Shown here: one piece after another, positions 9,648 to 18,304 of the stretch
How the letters are laid out: every line of letters starts with the position of its first letter
Numbering within the stretch: the stretch's first letter is position 1
NCBI GenBank assembly: GCA_030529995.1
Contig: JAUMVT010000014.1
Coordinates: forward strand, 1 to 40,223
DNA length: 40,223 nucleotides
Source: Clostridia bacterium
GTDB lineage: Bacteria; Bacillota; Clostridia; Christensenellales; Aristaeellaceae
Direction: 5' to 3'
Made by a program: the position numbers and the translations under genes
Notes under the pieces: generated by a model
Told to the model about the DNA's origin: nothing
Seen by the model: the letters and a program-made list of their open reading frames with translations, nothing else
Database searches by the model: none

Positions 9648-10415
9648 ATGGCGAAAGTAATCGCAATTACCAACCAAAAGGGCGGCGTGGGGAAGACGAC
9701 CACGGCCGTGAATCTGACAGCCATTTTGGCAGACATGGGTCAACGGGTGCTGGTGGTGGACTTGGATCCTCAGGGCAATACCACCAGCGGTTTCGGCATG
9801 AAGGCCGGTGAGAACTGCGTGTATGAGGCGCTGCTTGGCCGTACGCCCCTGAAGAGCTGCATTCGTCCCACCCAGGTGCCGGGACTTTCGCTGGCGCCGG
9901 TGGACATTCGTCTGGCCGGGGCAGAGCTGGAATTGGTGGATGTGCCCCAGAGGGAGTTTCGGCTGAAGTCCGAACTGGCACAGGTTCAGCGGGACTATGA
10001 CTTCATCTTTATTGACTGTCCACCGTCCCTGAATCTGCTGACCCTGAATGCCATGGCGGCGGCCGACCGGGTAATCATCCCCATCCAGTGCGAGTATTAT
10101 GCGCTGGAGGGTGTGACCAGCCTGATGAACACCATCAGCCGCATTAAGAAGACCATCAATCCCCGCATTGATATTGAAGGCGTGCTGCTGACCATGCTGG
10201 ACGGACGTACCAACCTGGGACTGCAGGTGGTGGAGCAGGTGAAGAAGCACTTCAAGAAGAAGGTGTATGCCACCACCATTCCCCGCAGCGTTCGCCTGGG
10301 GGAGGCTCCCTCCCACGGGGAACCGATTCACATTTATGACCCGAAATCTGCCGGGGCTGTGGCTTACCGGGCACTGGCGGAGGAATTCCTGAAAGATAAC
10401 GGCGTGAAGGCATAA
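9648..10415 (+). CDS. parA: Chromosome-partitioning ATPase ParA (Soj)
   Basis: A deviant-Walker ATPase that works with ParB and parS in chromosome segregation, and in Bacillus also regulates DnaA. The 255-residue protein is the Soj length. It has KGGVGKTT at 11-18 with the signature lysine K11, FIDCPPSLN as the Walker B region, and typical C-terminal motifs (the segment around TIPRSVRLGEAPSHG). The start at 9648 is chosen over an in-frame ATG at 9573 because family proteins begin at MAKVIAITNQKGG and GTGAGGG lies upstream. parB follows 47 bases on. The usual rsmG/mnmG (gidAB) neighbours of chromosomal parAB are not in the window. Confidence 0.94.
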   Translation: MAKVIAITNQKGGVGKTTTAVNLTAILADMGQRVLVVDLDPQGNTTSGFGMKAGENCVYEALLGRTPLKSCIRPTQVPGLSLAPVDIRLAGAELELVDVPQREFRLKSELAQVQRDYDFIFIDCPPSLNLLTLNAMAAADRVIIPIQCEYYALEGVTSLMNTISRIKKTINPRIDIEGVLLTMLDGRTNLGLQVVEQVKKHFKKKVYATTIPRSVRLGEAPSHGEPIHIYDPKSAGAVAYRALAEEFLKDNGVKA

Positions 10416-10462
10416 AAGCATCAACCTGAGCTAGCATCGGGGGACAGGGAAGAGGAAACGGC

Positions 10463-11335
10463 ATGGCGAAAAAGAGTCACGGACTGGGACGCGGACTGGA
10501 CGCACTTCTGCCTACGGATGAAGAGCTGGAAGCAGGCATGCAGCAGATCAGCATCGGGGATATTGATCCCAACACGGATCAGCCCCGGCGAAGTTTTGCG
10601 GATGAAAGCCTTGCGCAGCTGGCGCAGTCCATTCGGGATCAGGGGGTGCTGCAGCCGATTATTGTTGCACCCAAAACCGGGGGACGGTACGTTATTGTGG
10701 CAGGAGAGCGGCGCTGGCGTGCCAGCCGCATGGCCGGGCTGGATACGGTGCCCTGCATTGTCCGGGACTTGGACATTATCCAGCGGCAGGAGATTGCCCT
10801 GCTGGAAAACATGCAGCGGGAGGATCTGAATCCCCTGGAAGCCGCTGCAGGCATTCGGGCACTCATGCGCCAGTGCGGCTATACCCAGGAAGCGGTTGCC
10901 CAACGGCTGAGCATGAGCCGCCCCAACGTGGCTAATCTGCTGCGGCTGCTGACCCTGCCTCAGGATGTGCAGGATCGGATCACGGCCGGGCAGCTTTCTG
11001 CCGGGCACGCCCGGGTACTGGCGGGGCTGGATTCCCCTGACCTGCAGTCCGCGCTGGCCAAGGAGACGGTGGAAAAAGGCTACTCCGTCCGGCAGCTGGA
11101 AGAAATCGCAGCTCTGCACAAGGAAAGCCAGCAGCCTGTTTCTCCGGTGAAGCCTCGCAAGCCTCATCAGATGCCTGCGGAACTGACGGAGCTGGAAGGA
11201 CGCATCCGTGAAACCATGGGCATCCGTGCCACCCTGACCGGCAATGCCAAGAAGGGACGCATTGTGCTCAGCTATTATTCCGCTGAGGAGCTGGAGCATT
11301 TGAATGATCTTCTGCTCCGTTTGGAAGAAATGTAA
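10463..11335 (+). CDS. parB: Chromosome-partitioning protein ParB (Spo0J)
   Basis: A CTP-dependent DNA clamp that loads at parS, spreads and recruits SMC. The 290-residue protein has the ParB N-terminal domain with GERRWRA at 81-87 (the CTP/arginine motif), ENMQREDLNPLE (about 113-124), a helix-turn-helix around TQEAVAQRLSMSRPNVANLL (about 139-158) for parS binding, and a C-terminal dimerisation domain. A GAAGAGGAAA site lies before the ATG. Cotranscription with parA is likely. I looked for a TGTTTCACGTGAAACA-like parS site in the window and did not find one; the scan was by eye. Confidence 0.94.
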   Translation: MAKKSHGLGRGLDALLPTDEELEAGMQQISIGDIDPNTDQPRRSFADESLAQLAQSIRDQGVLQPIIVAPKTGGRYVIVAGERRWRASRMAGLDTVPCIVRDLDIIQRQEIALLENMQREDLNPLEAAAGIRALMRQCGYTQEAVAQRLSMSRPNVANLLRLLTLPQDVQDRITAGQLSAGHARVLAGLDSPDLQSALAKETVEKGYSVRQLEEIAALHKESQQPVSPVKPRKPHQMPAELTELEGRIRETMGIRATLTGNAKKGRIVLSYYSAEELEHLNDLLLRLEEM

Positions 11336-11340
11336 TCTCT

Positions 11341-11368
11341 TGGGCGCCGTGCGCAATGCCGGCGCTCA
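11341..11368 (+). other. Hairpin after parB without a T-run
   Basis: TGGGCGCCG pairs with CGGCGCTCA (one G-T wobble) across a 10-base loop, six bases after the parB stop. No T-tract follows, so it may be only a weak terminator or an mRNA-stabilising end. Confidence 0.45.
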
Positions 11369-11372
11369 AACC

Positions 11373-11402
11373 TTGTTACGGCAAATGCCGATAAACAATA
11401 AT
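11373..11402 (+). promoter_or_regulatory. Possible promoter of the glycan gene run
   Basis: TTGTTA and AATAAT with an 18-base spacer, just after the parB hairpin and 19 bases before the sugar transferase ATG. Both hexamers are imperfect, so this is a weak call. Confidence 0.3.
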
Positions 11403-11420
11403 CATGAAGGATGATGAACA

Positions 11421-12125
11421 ATGGCCAAGCAGCAGCTTCCTGAAATGCCTCGGTGGGACGGCCCACTGTCCCACCCCTTTTACAGCCATGTGGTCAAGCG
11501 TGTGATTGACTTCCTGCTGGCGCTGATTTTACTGATTCCCGGCTGCATCATCATGCTGCCTCTGGCCATTTGGGTCAAGCTGGATTCTCCGGGCCCTGTA
11601 TTCTACAAGGCTGTTCGGGGCGGATACCACAACCAGCCCTTCTACATCCTCAAATTCCGGTCCATGGTGGTGGATGCGGACAAGTCCGGCGGCTGCACGG
11701 CATTGAACGATAACCGGGTGACCCGGGCAGGCAAAGTTATGCGCCGGCTGAAGCTGGACGAGCTGCCTCAGCTGTTTAACATTATCAAGGGGGACATGTC
11801 CTTTGTGGGTCCCCGGCCGGAGCTGCTGCTGTACACCACCCAGTACACCAAGGAGCAGGAATGCATCCTGTGGGTGCGCCCCGGCATTACGGATCGTTCC
11901 AGCATTGTGTACATTGCTCAGGACGAGCTGGTAGGCGAAACGGATCCGGTGGCAAACTTCGAGAAGTACATTCTGCCGGAGAAGAATCGCCTCCGTGTGG
12001 AGTACGCCATGCATCAGTCCTTCGGGCTGGATGTGGGTCTGTTCTTTGAGACCATCGGCGGCGTCTTCGGCAAGGCAAAGAAAATGGCGGATGAAAAGGC
12101 CGGAAAGGACAATCAACATGGCTGA
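11421..12125 (+). CDS. Undecaprenyl-phosphate sugar-1-phosphate transferase
   Basis: A membrane enzyme of the bacterial sugar transferase family (WcaJ/PglC type). It moves a sugar-1-phosphate from a nucleotide sugar to a polyprenyl-phosphate carrier, the first step of many surface glycans. The 234-residue protein has a hydrophobic re-entrant or spanning helix at about 27-52, KFRSM at 78-82, DELPQL at 113-118 (the catalytic Asp-Glu pair) and GPRPE at 130-134. The size fits the minimal PglC-like core plus a C-terminal tail. GAAGGATG lies before the start. Its stop overlaps the transketolase start by eight bases, which couples the two. No sugar specificity can be read from the sequence. Confidence 0.9.
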   Translation: MAKQQLPEMPRWDGPLSHPFYSHVVKRVIDFLLALILLIPGCIIMLPLAIWVKLDSPGPVFYKAVRGGYHNQPFYILKFRSMVVDADKSGGCTALNDNRVTRAGKVMRRLKLDELPQLFNIIKGDMSFVGPRPELLLYTTQYTKEQECILWVRPGITDRSSIVYIAQDELVGETDPVANFEKYILPEKNRLRVEYAMHQSFGLDVGLFFETIGGVFGKAKKMADEKAGKDNQHG

Positions 12126-12996
12126 CACAAGCTATACGGCGCTGACCCACGCAGGGTTTCAGGGGGAGCCTGACACATCGGATCCACGGGTGCTGGCTTG
12201 GCTGATTCGCCGGCACGGCCTGGAAATGACCCACCTGAGCCGGGGCAGTCACATCGGTGCCATCTTTTCCCTAGCTGACATTATGGCCACTCTTTATACC
12301 GGGGTGCTGCATGTTGACCCCAAACAGCCTCAAATGCCTGAGCGGGATCGGCTGATCCTCAGCAAGGGTCATGCAGGGGCGGCGGTGTACGCTGCCTTGG
12401 CGGAGCGGGGCTTCTTCCCTGTGGAGGAGCTGAAGACCCACTATCAGAACGGTTCCCGCCTGTCCGGCCATGTAAGCCACAAGGGGGTTCCCGGGGTGGA
12501 GCTGTCCACCGGTTCGCTGGGTCACGGGCTGGCAGTAGCCGCAGGCATGGCGCTGGCCGCCAAGATGGACAAGGCGGATCACCGGGTCTATGCCGTGCTG
12601 GGGGATGGAGAGTGCGATGAAGGCGCCGTATGGGAAGCTGCCCTGCAGGCGCACCAATACCGGCTGGATAACCTGATTGCCGTGGTGGATCACAACCGGA
12701 TGCAGTCCCTAGACTTTTGCGAGAACACCCTGGCACTGGAGCCCTTCGGCGATAAGTGGACGGCCTTCGGCTGGAACACCATCATCGTGGACGGTCATGA
12801 TCTGGACGCCCTTCGGGATGCCTTTGAAAAGGCTAAGGCAGCTCGGGGCAGCGGCAAGCCTACGGTGATCATCGCCGTGACAGTGAAGGGCAAGGGCGTC
12901 AGCTTTATGGAAAATGATATTCTCTGGCATTACCGTACCCCTCAGGGAGAAGAGTATGAAGCCGCACTGAAGGAATTGGAGGCGCAACGGCCATGA
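12118..12996 (+). CDS. Transketolase, N-terminal (thiamine pyrophosphate-binding) subunit
   Basis: One half of a two-subunit transketolase that transfers two-carbon ketol units in the pentose phosphate pathway. The 292-residue protein carries SKGH at 82-85 and the thiamine-pyrophosphate/Mg motif, starting GDGECDEG at 162 and ending at N193 in DHN. AAAGGA precedes the ATG at 12118; longer in-frame versions run back into the preceding gene. The C-terminal subunit gene overlaps it by four bases (ATGA), a typical arrangement for split transketolases. Lying between a sugar-phosphate transferase and a LicD gene, it may supply a special sugar precursor rather than serve bulk carbon metabolism; that is inference. 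Confidence 0.93.
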   Translation: MADTSYTALTHAGFQGEPDTSDPRVLAWLIRRHGLEMTHLSRGSHIGAIFSLADIMATLYTGVLHVDPKQPQMPERDRLILSKGHAGAAVYAALAERGFFPVEELKTHYQNGSRLSGHVSHKGVPGVELSTGSLGHGLAVAAGMALAAKMDKADHRVYAVLGDGECDEGAVWEAALQAHQYRLDNLIAVVDHNRMQSLDFCENTLALEPFGDKWTAFGWNTIIVDGHDLDALRDAFEKAKAARGSGKPTVIIAVTVKGKGVSFMENDILWHYRTPQGEEYEAALKELEAQRP

Positions 12997-13916
12997 GAGA
13001 TGCATTTACCAGAGCACTGATGCGTGAGGCCGCCGCCGACCCGAAGCTGACGCTGGTGACCGGGGACTTGGGCTTCGGCGTGCTGAAGCCTTTCTGGGAA
13101 ACTTATCCGGATCAGTTTATTAACGCCGGCATTGCGGAGCAGGCCATGACCGGTTTGGCGGCAGGCCTTGCACGGGAAGGCCGGACGGTGCTCACCTATT
13201 CCATCGGCAACTTTCCCACCCTGCGGTGCTTGGAGCAGATCCGCAACGACTGCGCCTATCACGACGCCAATGTGAAGATCGTGTGCGTAGGCGGCGGCTT
13301 TGTTTATGGTAGCCTAGGCATGAGCCACCATGCAACGGAAGACATGGCGGTGCTGCGCGCACTGCCGGGGGTGACGGTTTTCACCCCCGGGGATCCGGCG
13401 GAAGTGGAGGCTGTGGTGCCGGTGATGCTCCGCACCCCAGGCACATGCTACCTGCGCCTTGGCCGGGGCGGTGAACCGACCCTGCACACGGAGCCGGTGG
13501 AAAATTGGCACATGCCCCAGACTCTGACCCTGCGCAAGGGTACGGACGTAGCCTTGCTGTCCGCAGGCGGCATCCTGACGCAGACCGTCAGCGCAGCGGA
13601 AAAGCTGCAGGCCATGAACGTGTCTGCGGAGGTGGTTTCCTTCCCCTGCCTGAAGCCCATCGATGCGGACAAAATTCGGGAGCTGGCAGGACGGTTCCGC
13701 CACATCGTTACTGTGGAAGAGCACACCATTGTGGGGGGCTTCGGTTCTGCCGTGGCGGAGGTGTTGGCGGAGGCCGGCGCAGGCTGCAAGCTGCACCGGA
13801 TCGGCATGCCGGATGTGTACTGCTGCACCGTTGGTACCCAGCAGTATCTTCGTGGTGTATATGAAATGGATGATGAAGCCATCTGCCGGCGCACGTTGGC
13901 CTGGCTTGGGGAGTAA
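12993..13916 (+). CDS. Transketolase, C-terminal (pyrimidine-binding) subunit
   Basis: The partner half of the split transketolase. The 307-residue protein has the pyrimidine-binding domain with GIAEQ at 46-50 (E49 is the cofactor-activating glutamate) and the C-terminal transketolase domain with the VEEHTIVGGFGSAVAE segment (about 247-262). Together with the upstream subunit it adds up to about 600 residues, close to a one-chain transketolase. It starts in a four-base overlap with its partner, so expression in equal amounts is likely. 1-Deoxyxylulose-5-phosphate synthase has the same domains in one chain; the split form and the SKGH segment favour transketolase. Confidence 0.92.
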   Translation: MRDAFTRALMREAAADPKLTLVTGDLGFGVLKPFWETYPDQFINAGIAEQAMTGLAAGLAREGRTVLTYSIGNFPTLRCLEQIRNDCAYHDANVKIVCVGGGFVYGSLGMSHHATEDMAVLRALPGVTVFTPGDPAEVEAVVPVMLRTPGTCYLRLGRGGEPTLHTEPVENWHMPQTLTLRKGTDVALLSAGGILTQTVSAAEKLQAMNVSAEVVSFPCLKPIDADKIRELAGRFRHIVTVEEHTIVGGFGSAVAEVLAEAGAGCKLHRIGMPDVYCCTVGTQQYLRGVYEMDDEAICRRTLAWLGE

Positions 13917-13928
13917 GGAGGCCTATCC

Positions 13929-14675
13929 GTGGAAGAAAGCAAACTGACGCTGGAGCAAATTCATGAGGAGCTGCTTTGCCAGCTGCGGGACATTGTGAAG
14001 ATCTGTGACCGGCATCATATCTCATATAACCTGATGTGCGGCAGCCTGTTGGGGGCTGTGCGGCACCATGGCTTTATTCCCTGGGATGATGATGTGGATC
14101 TGCTCATGACTCGGGAGGAATTCACCAAGTTCCGTCAGGTGTATCCCAAGGAGTGTGATCGGCGCTTTGAGCTGACCTATCTGGATACCTGGACCCCTCG
14201 GGTCATGAACCGTGACCCGGAAAAGGCGGCTGCCTTTACGGATCTGTTCATTCTGGATCACCTGCCGGAGCCTGGCTTCAAGCGGAAAATGCATTATCTG
14301 CATCTTCATCTGCTGCAAGGCATGATGAAGAAAAACGTGGATTACAGCCGCTTCGGGCTGAAGAACCGGATCCTGCTGCACGCAACCCATCTGATGGGTT
14401 TGCCTTTTACCTACAAGTGGAAGGCTAAGCGGTACGAGAAGGTTTCCACCAAGGTAACCACCGGCAATGATCTGCACATGTCCAACGGTGCGTTTGAACT
14501 GATGATGCACGTGTGGCATCCTGACCAGTTTGCGGAAAAGATCACCGTTCCCTTTGAGGGCATTCCATGCCTGATTCCTGCCCGGTATGATGAGGTGCTG
14601 ACCATCCTCTTCGGTTCGGATTATATGACGCCTCCGCCTGTGGAGGAGCGAGTGGCCAAGCACTTGGATGTGTAA
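13929..14675 (+). CDS. LicD family phosphotransferase
   Basis: A 248-residue cytoplasmic protein of the LicD family, nucleotidyltransferase-fold enzymes that attach phosphocholine or similar phospho-groups to teichoic acids and other surface glycans. GSLLGAVRHHGFIPWDDDVD spans residues 38-57 and holds the catalytic nucleotidyltransferase signature (GS, then DDDVD at 53-57). The start is a GTG with AAGGAGG eight bases upstream, right after the transketolase stop. With the sugar transferase upstream it makes a small glycan-decoration group. There is no choline uptake or activation gene (licABC) nearby, so the transferred group is unknown. Confidence 0.85.
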   Translation: MEESKLTLEQIHEELLCQLRDIVKICDRHHISYNLMCGSLLGAVRHHGFIPWDDDVDLLMTREEFTKFRQVYPKECDRRFELTYLDTWTPRVMNRDPEKAAAFTDLFILDHLPEPGFKRKMHYLHLHLLQGMMKKNVDYSRFGLKNRILLHATHLMGLPFTYKWKAKRYEKVSTKVTTGNDLHMSNGAFELMMHVWHPDQFAEKITVPFEGIPCLIPARYDEVLTILFGSDYMTPPPVEERVAKHLDV

Positions 14676-14704
14676 TGGATAAAATGAGGTAAAGGTTATT
14701 GGAC

Positions 14705-15508
14705 ATGATCTTTTGTCCGCTGTATTCCGGTTCCAGCGGCAATGCGCTGTTTGTTCAGTATGGTCAGACCCGGCTGCTGATTGACGCAGGCAAGCCGGGG
14801 AAAACCCTGACGGAGGCGCTGCGATCCATCGGAGTGGAGCCCCAGACCCTGAGCGGCATCTTAATCACCCATGAGCATTCTGATCATATCAGCGGCGCAG
14901 GTGTTATGGCACGGAAGTACCGCCTGCCCATTTATGCGACCCCCGGCACTTGGCGAGCTATGGAAAAGAAAATCGGCGTGGTGCCCCCTGAACTGAAGGT
15001 GACCTTTAACAAGGGACAGGATTTTTACATGGGGGATATCGGGGTAGTGCCCTTTGCCATTCCCCATGATGCGGCTGATCCGGTAGGCTTTCGCCTGTAC
15101 GGGGGCGGATTAAGCATTGCGACCGCCACGGACTTAGGGCAGTTTACCAAGCGGGTTAGTGATGCCATTGCCGGAAGCAATCTGGTGCTGCTGGAGAGCA
15201 ACCATGACCCGGATATGCTCCGTGCCAATCCTCATTATCCCATGGCACTGAAGCAGCGCATCTTGGGCAATCACGGGCACCTGAGCAATGATGCCTGTGC
15301 CGATGCTCTGATGCAGCTGCTGAACACCGGGGTGCACAACGTGATTCTGGGACATCTGAGCGGCGAAAATAACACGCCCCATCTGGCACTGCAAACCAGT
15401 GAAATGCGTGCCGAGCAGGAAGGCGTCAAGCTGGGTGTGGAGCTGTGCCTGGATCTGGCCATGCGGGATCAGGTGGGCAGTGTGTACACCCTTCGGGAGG
15501 ACAAGTGA
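14705..15508 (+). CDS. Metallo-beta-lactamase fold hydrolase, WalJ/YycJ-like
   Basis: A 267-residue cytoplasmic metal hydrolase. It starts with the family motif SGSSGN at 8-13, and the metal site HEHSDH is at 56-61, with further metal ligands in the later His/Asp segments. This pattern fits WalJ (YycJ), a 5'-3' exonuclease-like protein that in Bacillus links cell division and DNA replication and sits next to the walKR two-component genes. Those genes are not here. ATG 14705 is preferred to TTG 14699 because AAAGG stands nine bases before it. Its TGA overlaps the next gene's GTG. Lying downstream of parAB and glycan genes, it may share a growth-linked transcript. Confidence 0.85.
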   Translation: MIFCPLYSGSSGNALFVQYGQTRLLIDAGKPGKTLTEALRSIGVEPQTLSGILITHEHSDHISGAGVMARKYRLPIYATPGTWRAMEKKIGVVPPELKVTFNKGQDFYMGDIGVVPFAIPHDAADPVGFRLYGGGLSIATATDLGQFTKRVSDAIAGSNLVLLESNHDPDMLRANPHYPMALKQRILGNHGHLSNDACADALMQLLNTGVHNVILGHLSGENNTPHLALQTSEMRAEQEGVKLGVELCLDLAMRDQVGSVYTLREDK

Positions 15509-16308
15509 GGACGCTGACGAAGGGCGAGAAAGCCCTGCTGGCTGCCCTGCTGGTTTTTCTCCTCCGGTATCCTGTTGCCTGTACGCTGAATGAGCTGATT
15601 CCGGATACATGGGGCAGCGTTGCGGTTTATGTGCGTGTGATCCTGCGGGAAACTGTCACCTACCTTCTGCCTGGCATGGCAGTGTTCAAGCGGCACAAAC
15701 AAGTTTCCTGCAAGACACAATGGTATCACATTCCCGCTGCGCTGGCAGCAGGTGTCATGGCGCAGTATGCGCTTTCTGCCCTGACGGAAGTATGGACGGG
15801 CTATGCGGGGCTTTCATCCGCCGGCGTCATGCCTATGCCGACCACCACTGCTGAATGGGTGCCGGCTGTGCTGGCACTGGTGCTGATCCCTGCAATCGCT
15901 GAGGAAGTCTTCTTTCGGGGGCTTCTGCAGGGCACGCTGCAGGAGGAACATTCGCCTGTGACGGCACTGCTGCTGAGTACGGCAAGCTTCGCCCTGATGC
16001 ACGGTTCCCCTGCCGGACTGCCGGCACACTTAGGCTGCGGCCTCCTGCTGGGGGTGCTCTATGCAGGTTGCGGAAGCCTGCCCCTGTGCATGCTTTTCCA
16101 CGGGGCTTATAACGGAGCGGCGGTTGTGTGGAGCTGCTTTCCCGTGGCAACGTCACTGCCCTGGGTGATTCTCTGCGCCGGCGTATTGCTTTTGTCGGCA
16201 GGGTATCTGCTGCGAAGTGCAGCAAAGAAGGGCGGACGATTGACCCGGGCAGAATGGGCATTGGCAGGTCTTCTGCTTGTGCTGGAAGTGCTGCCTTACT
16301 TTTTTTAA
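15505..16308 (+). CDS. CPBP family intramembrane metalloprotease
   Basis: A 267-residue polytopic membrane protein of the CPBP (Rce1/Abi) family, probably a glutamate-type intramembrane protease. The three core motifs are visible: EEVFFR at 133-138, FALMHG with H166, and FHGAYNG with H199. They lie in successive hydrophobic helices. The protein starts at a GTG overlapping the previous stop (GTGA) with GGGAGG upstream. Bacterial members act in bacteriocin self-immunity, lipoprotein or prenyl-protein processing, or have no known role. Nothing here identifies a substrate. Confidence 0.85.
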   Translation: MRTLTKGEKALLAALLVFLLRYPVACTLNELIPDTWGSVAVYVRVILRETVTYLLPGMAVFKRHKQVSCKTQWYHIPAALAAGVMAQYALSALTEVWTGYAGLSSAGVMPMPTTTAEWVPAVLALVLIPAIAEEVFFRGLLQGTLQEEHSPVTALLLSTASFALMHGSPAGLPAHLGCGLLLGVLYAGCGSLPLCMLFHGAYNGAAVVWSCFPVATSLPWVILCAGVLLLSAGYLLRSAAKKGGRLTRAEWALAGLLLVLEVLPYFF

Positions 16309-16335
16309 TCCTTCCCCCATGAATGAGGTGAACGT

Positions 16336-18240
16336 ATGATTTTGCTGTCCCTTCAGGGCGTCAAGAAAAGCTTTGGTACCAATGAGGTGCTTCGGGATGC
16401 GTCCCTTGTGCTGCAGGATGGTCAGCGTATGGGCTTGGTGGGCGTGAACGGCTGCGGCAAGTCAACGCTGATGAAGATCATTGCCGGGCTGGAAACGGCG
16501 GATGACGGCACCATCACCATGCAGAAGGGCATCCGGCTGGGCTACCTGGCGCAGCAGGGCATGGTGGACGAAAGCAAAACCGTGCTGGAGGAAATGGAAA
16601 GCGTCTTCGAGCCGGTGATGCGCATGGAGGAAGAACTCCGCTCGCTGGAATGTCAAATGGCGGAGGCAGTGGAGGATGAAGCTCTCCTGCATCGCCTTGG
16701 CAGCCGTTACGATCAGCTGACCAGAACCTTTGAAAAGAGCAACGGTTTCGGCTGGCGTTCCACCGTGCAGGGGGTGCTGGCCGGTTTGGGCTTCCGGAAG
16801 GAGCAGCAGAGTCAGCCTGCCAAGCTGCTTTCCGGCGGAGAACGTACCCGGCTTTGCCTGGCGCGGATGCTGCTAACGGAGCCGGATCTGCTGCTGCTGG
16901 ACGAGCCAACCAACCATCTGGATCTGAAGTCCATTGCCTGGCTGGAGGATTACCTCCGCACCTACCGGGGAGCGGTGCTGCTGGTCAGCCACGACCGGTA
17001 CTTTATGGATCATGTGTGCGACCGCATGTGTGAGCTGCTGCTGGGCACCACGGAATGCTACGACGGCAACTACACGGCCTATATGGCACATCGTGCCCAG
17101 CGGTTCGAAATCCGCATGAAGGCCTATGAAATGCAGCAGAAGGAGATTGCGCGGCAGCAGGCCATCATTGCCCGGTATCGCCGATTTAACCGGGAAAAAT
17201 CCATCCGTGCGGCGGAAAGCCGGGAGAAGCGGCTGGAGAAAATGGATCGGCTGGAAAAGCCTCAGGATGAAAGTGCCATTCATTTCCGCTTCGATTGTCG
17301 CAGGCGCACCGGCGAAGATGTGCTGATGGTTGACGAACTGAAGAAGGGCTTCGACGAGCGTGTCCTGTTTGATCACGTGAAGATGCATCTGCGGGCAGGG
17401 GATCGGGTTGCCCTCATCGGGGACAACGGCGTAGGAAAATCCACCCTGTTCAAGTGCCTCATCGGGGAGGAAAAGCCGGACGGAGGCACCATTCGCCTGG
17501 GGGCTGGGGTGGATATCGGCTATTATGACCAGCATCAGGCGCATTTGCATGAAAACAAAACCGTGCTGGACGAGGTGTGGGACGATTTCCGCCGCCTGGA
17601 TCAGACCGAGGTGCGTGGGGCACTGGGCTTGTTCCTCTTTACGGGGGACGATGTACTGATGCCCATCTCGACCCTTTCCGGTGGGGAAAAGGGACGGGTT
17701 GCCCTGACGAAGCTGATGCTCCGCAAGGACAATCTGCTGCTGCTGGACGAGCCCACCAACCACTTGGACATGGACAGCCGTGAAGTGCTGGAAGATGCGC
17801 TGGAAGGCTTTCCGGGAACGATCCTCGCCATCAGCCACGACCGGTACTTCATTAACCGCTTTGCCAACAAGGTGTGTGTGCTGGAAAACGGAGGCATACG
17901 GGAGTACCTGGGCAACTACGATGACTATTATGAGAAAATCACCCGTCTGCAGGAGCCTGACGGGGATGCACCCCAGGTCACCAAAACGGCCATGGACAAG
18001 GAGAAGCGCCGCTCCCGTGAGGAAGAAAAACGCCTTCGTGAAAAGAAGGCAGCGCTGAAGCAGGCAGAGGAGGCCATCGCCAAGGCAGAGGAAGAAGCTG
18101 CGGACATGGAGCACCGGCTGTCCCAACCGGATACCTATCAGGATGCGGAAAAGGCTGCGGAACTTGCCAAGGCCTATCAGCAGAAGAAGGACGAAATCGA
18201 TGAGCTCTACCGGCAGTGGGAAGTGCTGGAGGGAGAATAA
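16336..18240 (+). CDS. ABC-F family ATPase
   Basis: A 634-residue soluble protein with two ABC ATPase domains and no membrane segment, typical of ABC-F translation factors that bind the ribosomal E site. Domain 1 has Walker A GVNGCGKST at 36-44 and signature LSGGERTR; domain 2 has GDNGVGKST at 362-370 and LSGGEKGR. Between them is the charged P-site tRNA-interaction linker (about 240-325). The C-terminus is a long Lys/Glu-rich coiled coil (about 555-634), as in Uup/YdiF-type proteins. GAGGTGAA precedes the start. It may be a housekeeping factor; antibiotic resistance by ribosome protection cannot be inferred from sequence alone. A bidirectional terminator follows. Confidence 0.93.
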   Translation: MILLSLQGVKKSFGTNEVLRDASLVLQDGQRMGLVGVNGCGKSTLMKIIAGLETADDGTITMQKGIRLGYLAQQGMVDESKTVLEEMESVFEPVMRMEEELRSLECQMAEAVEDEALLHRLGSRYDQLTRTFEKSNGFGWRSTVQGVLAGLGFRKEQQSQPAKLLSGGERTRLCLARMLLTEPDLLLLDEPTNHLDLKSIAWLEDYLRTYRGAVLLVSHDRYFMDHVCDRMCELLLGTTECYDGNYTAYMAHRAQRFEIRMKAYEMQQKEIARQQAIIARYRRFNREKSIRAAESREKRLEKMDRLEKPQDESAIHFRFDCRRRTGEDVLMVDELKKGFDERVLFDHVKMHLRAGDRVALIGDNGVGKSTLFKCLIGEEKPDGGTIRLGAGVDIGYYDQHQAHLHENKTVLDEVWDDFRRLDQTEVRGALGLFLFTGDDVLMPISTLSGGEKGRVALTKLMLRKDNLLLLDEPTNHLDMDSREVLEDALEGFPGTILAISHDRYFINRFANKVCVLENGGIREYLGNYDDYYEKITRLQEPDGDAPQVTKTAMDKEKRRSREEEKRLREKKAALKQAEEAIAKAEEEAADMEHRLSQPDTYQDAEKAAELAKAYQQKKDEIDELYRQWEVLEGE

Positions 18241-18290
18241 AACAAGGCTGTCTCCGATGATCTTTATAAATCATCAGAGGCAGCCTTGTT
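18241..18290. terminator. Bidirectional terminator after the ABC-F gene
   Basis: A stem of about 20 bp (AACAAGGCTG at one end pairing perfectly with CAGCCTTGTT, one inner mismatch) encloses an A/T-rich loop. It separates the converging ABC-F and acyl transferase genes and can end transcripts from both sides. Confidence 0.85.
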
Positions 18291-18304
18291 TGCTTGCTCG
18301 GGAA

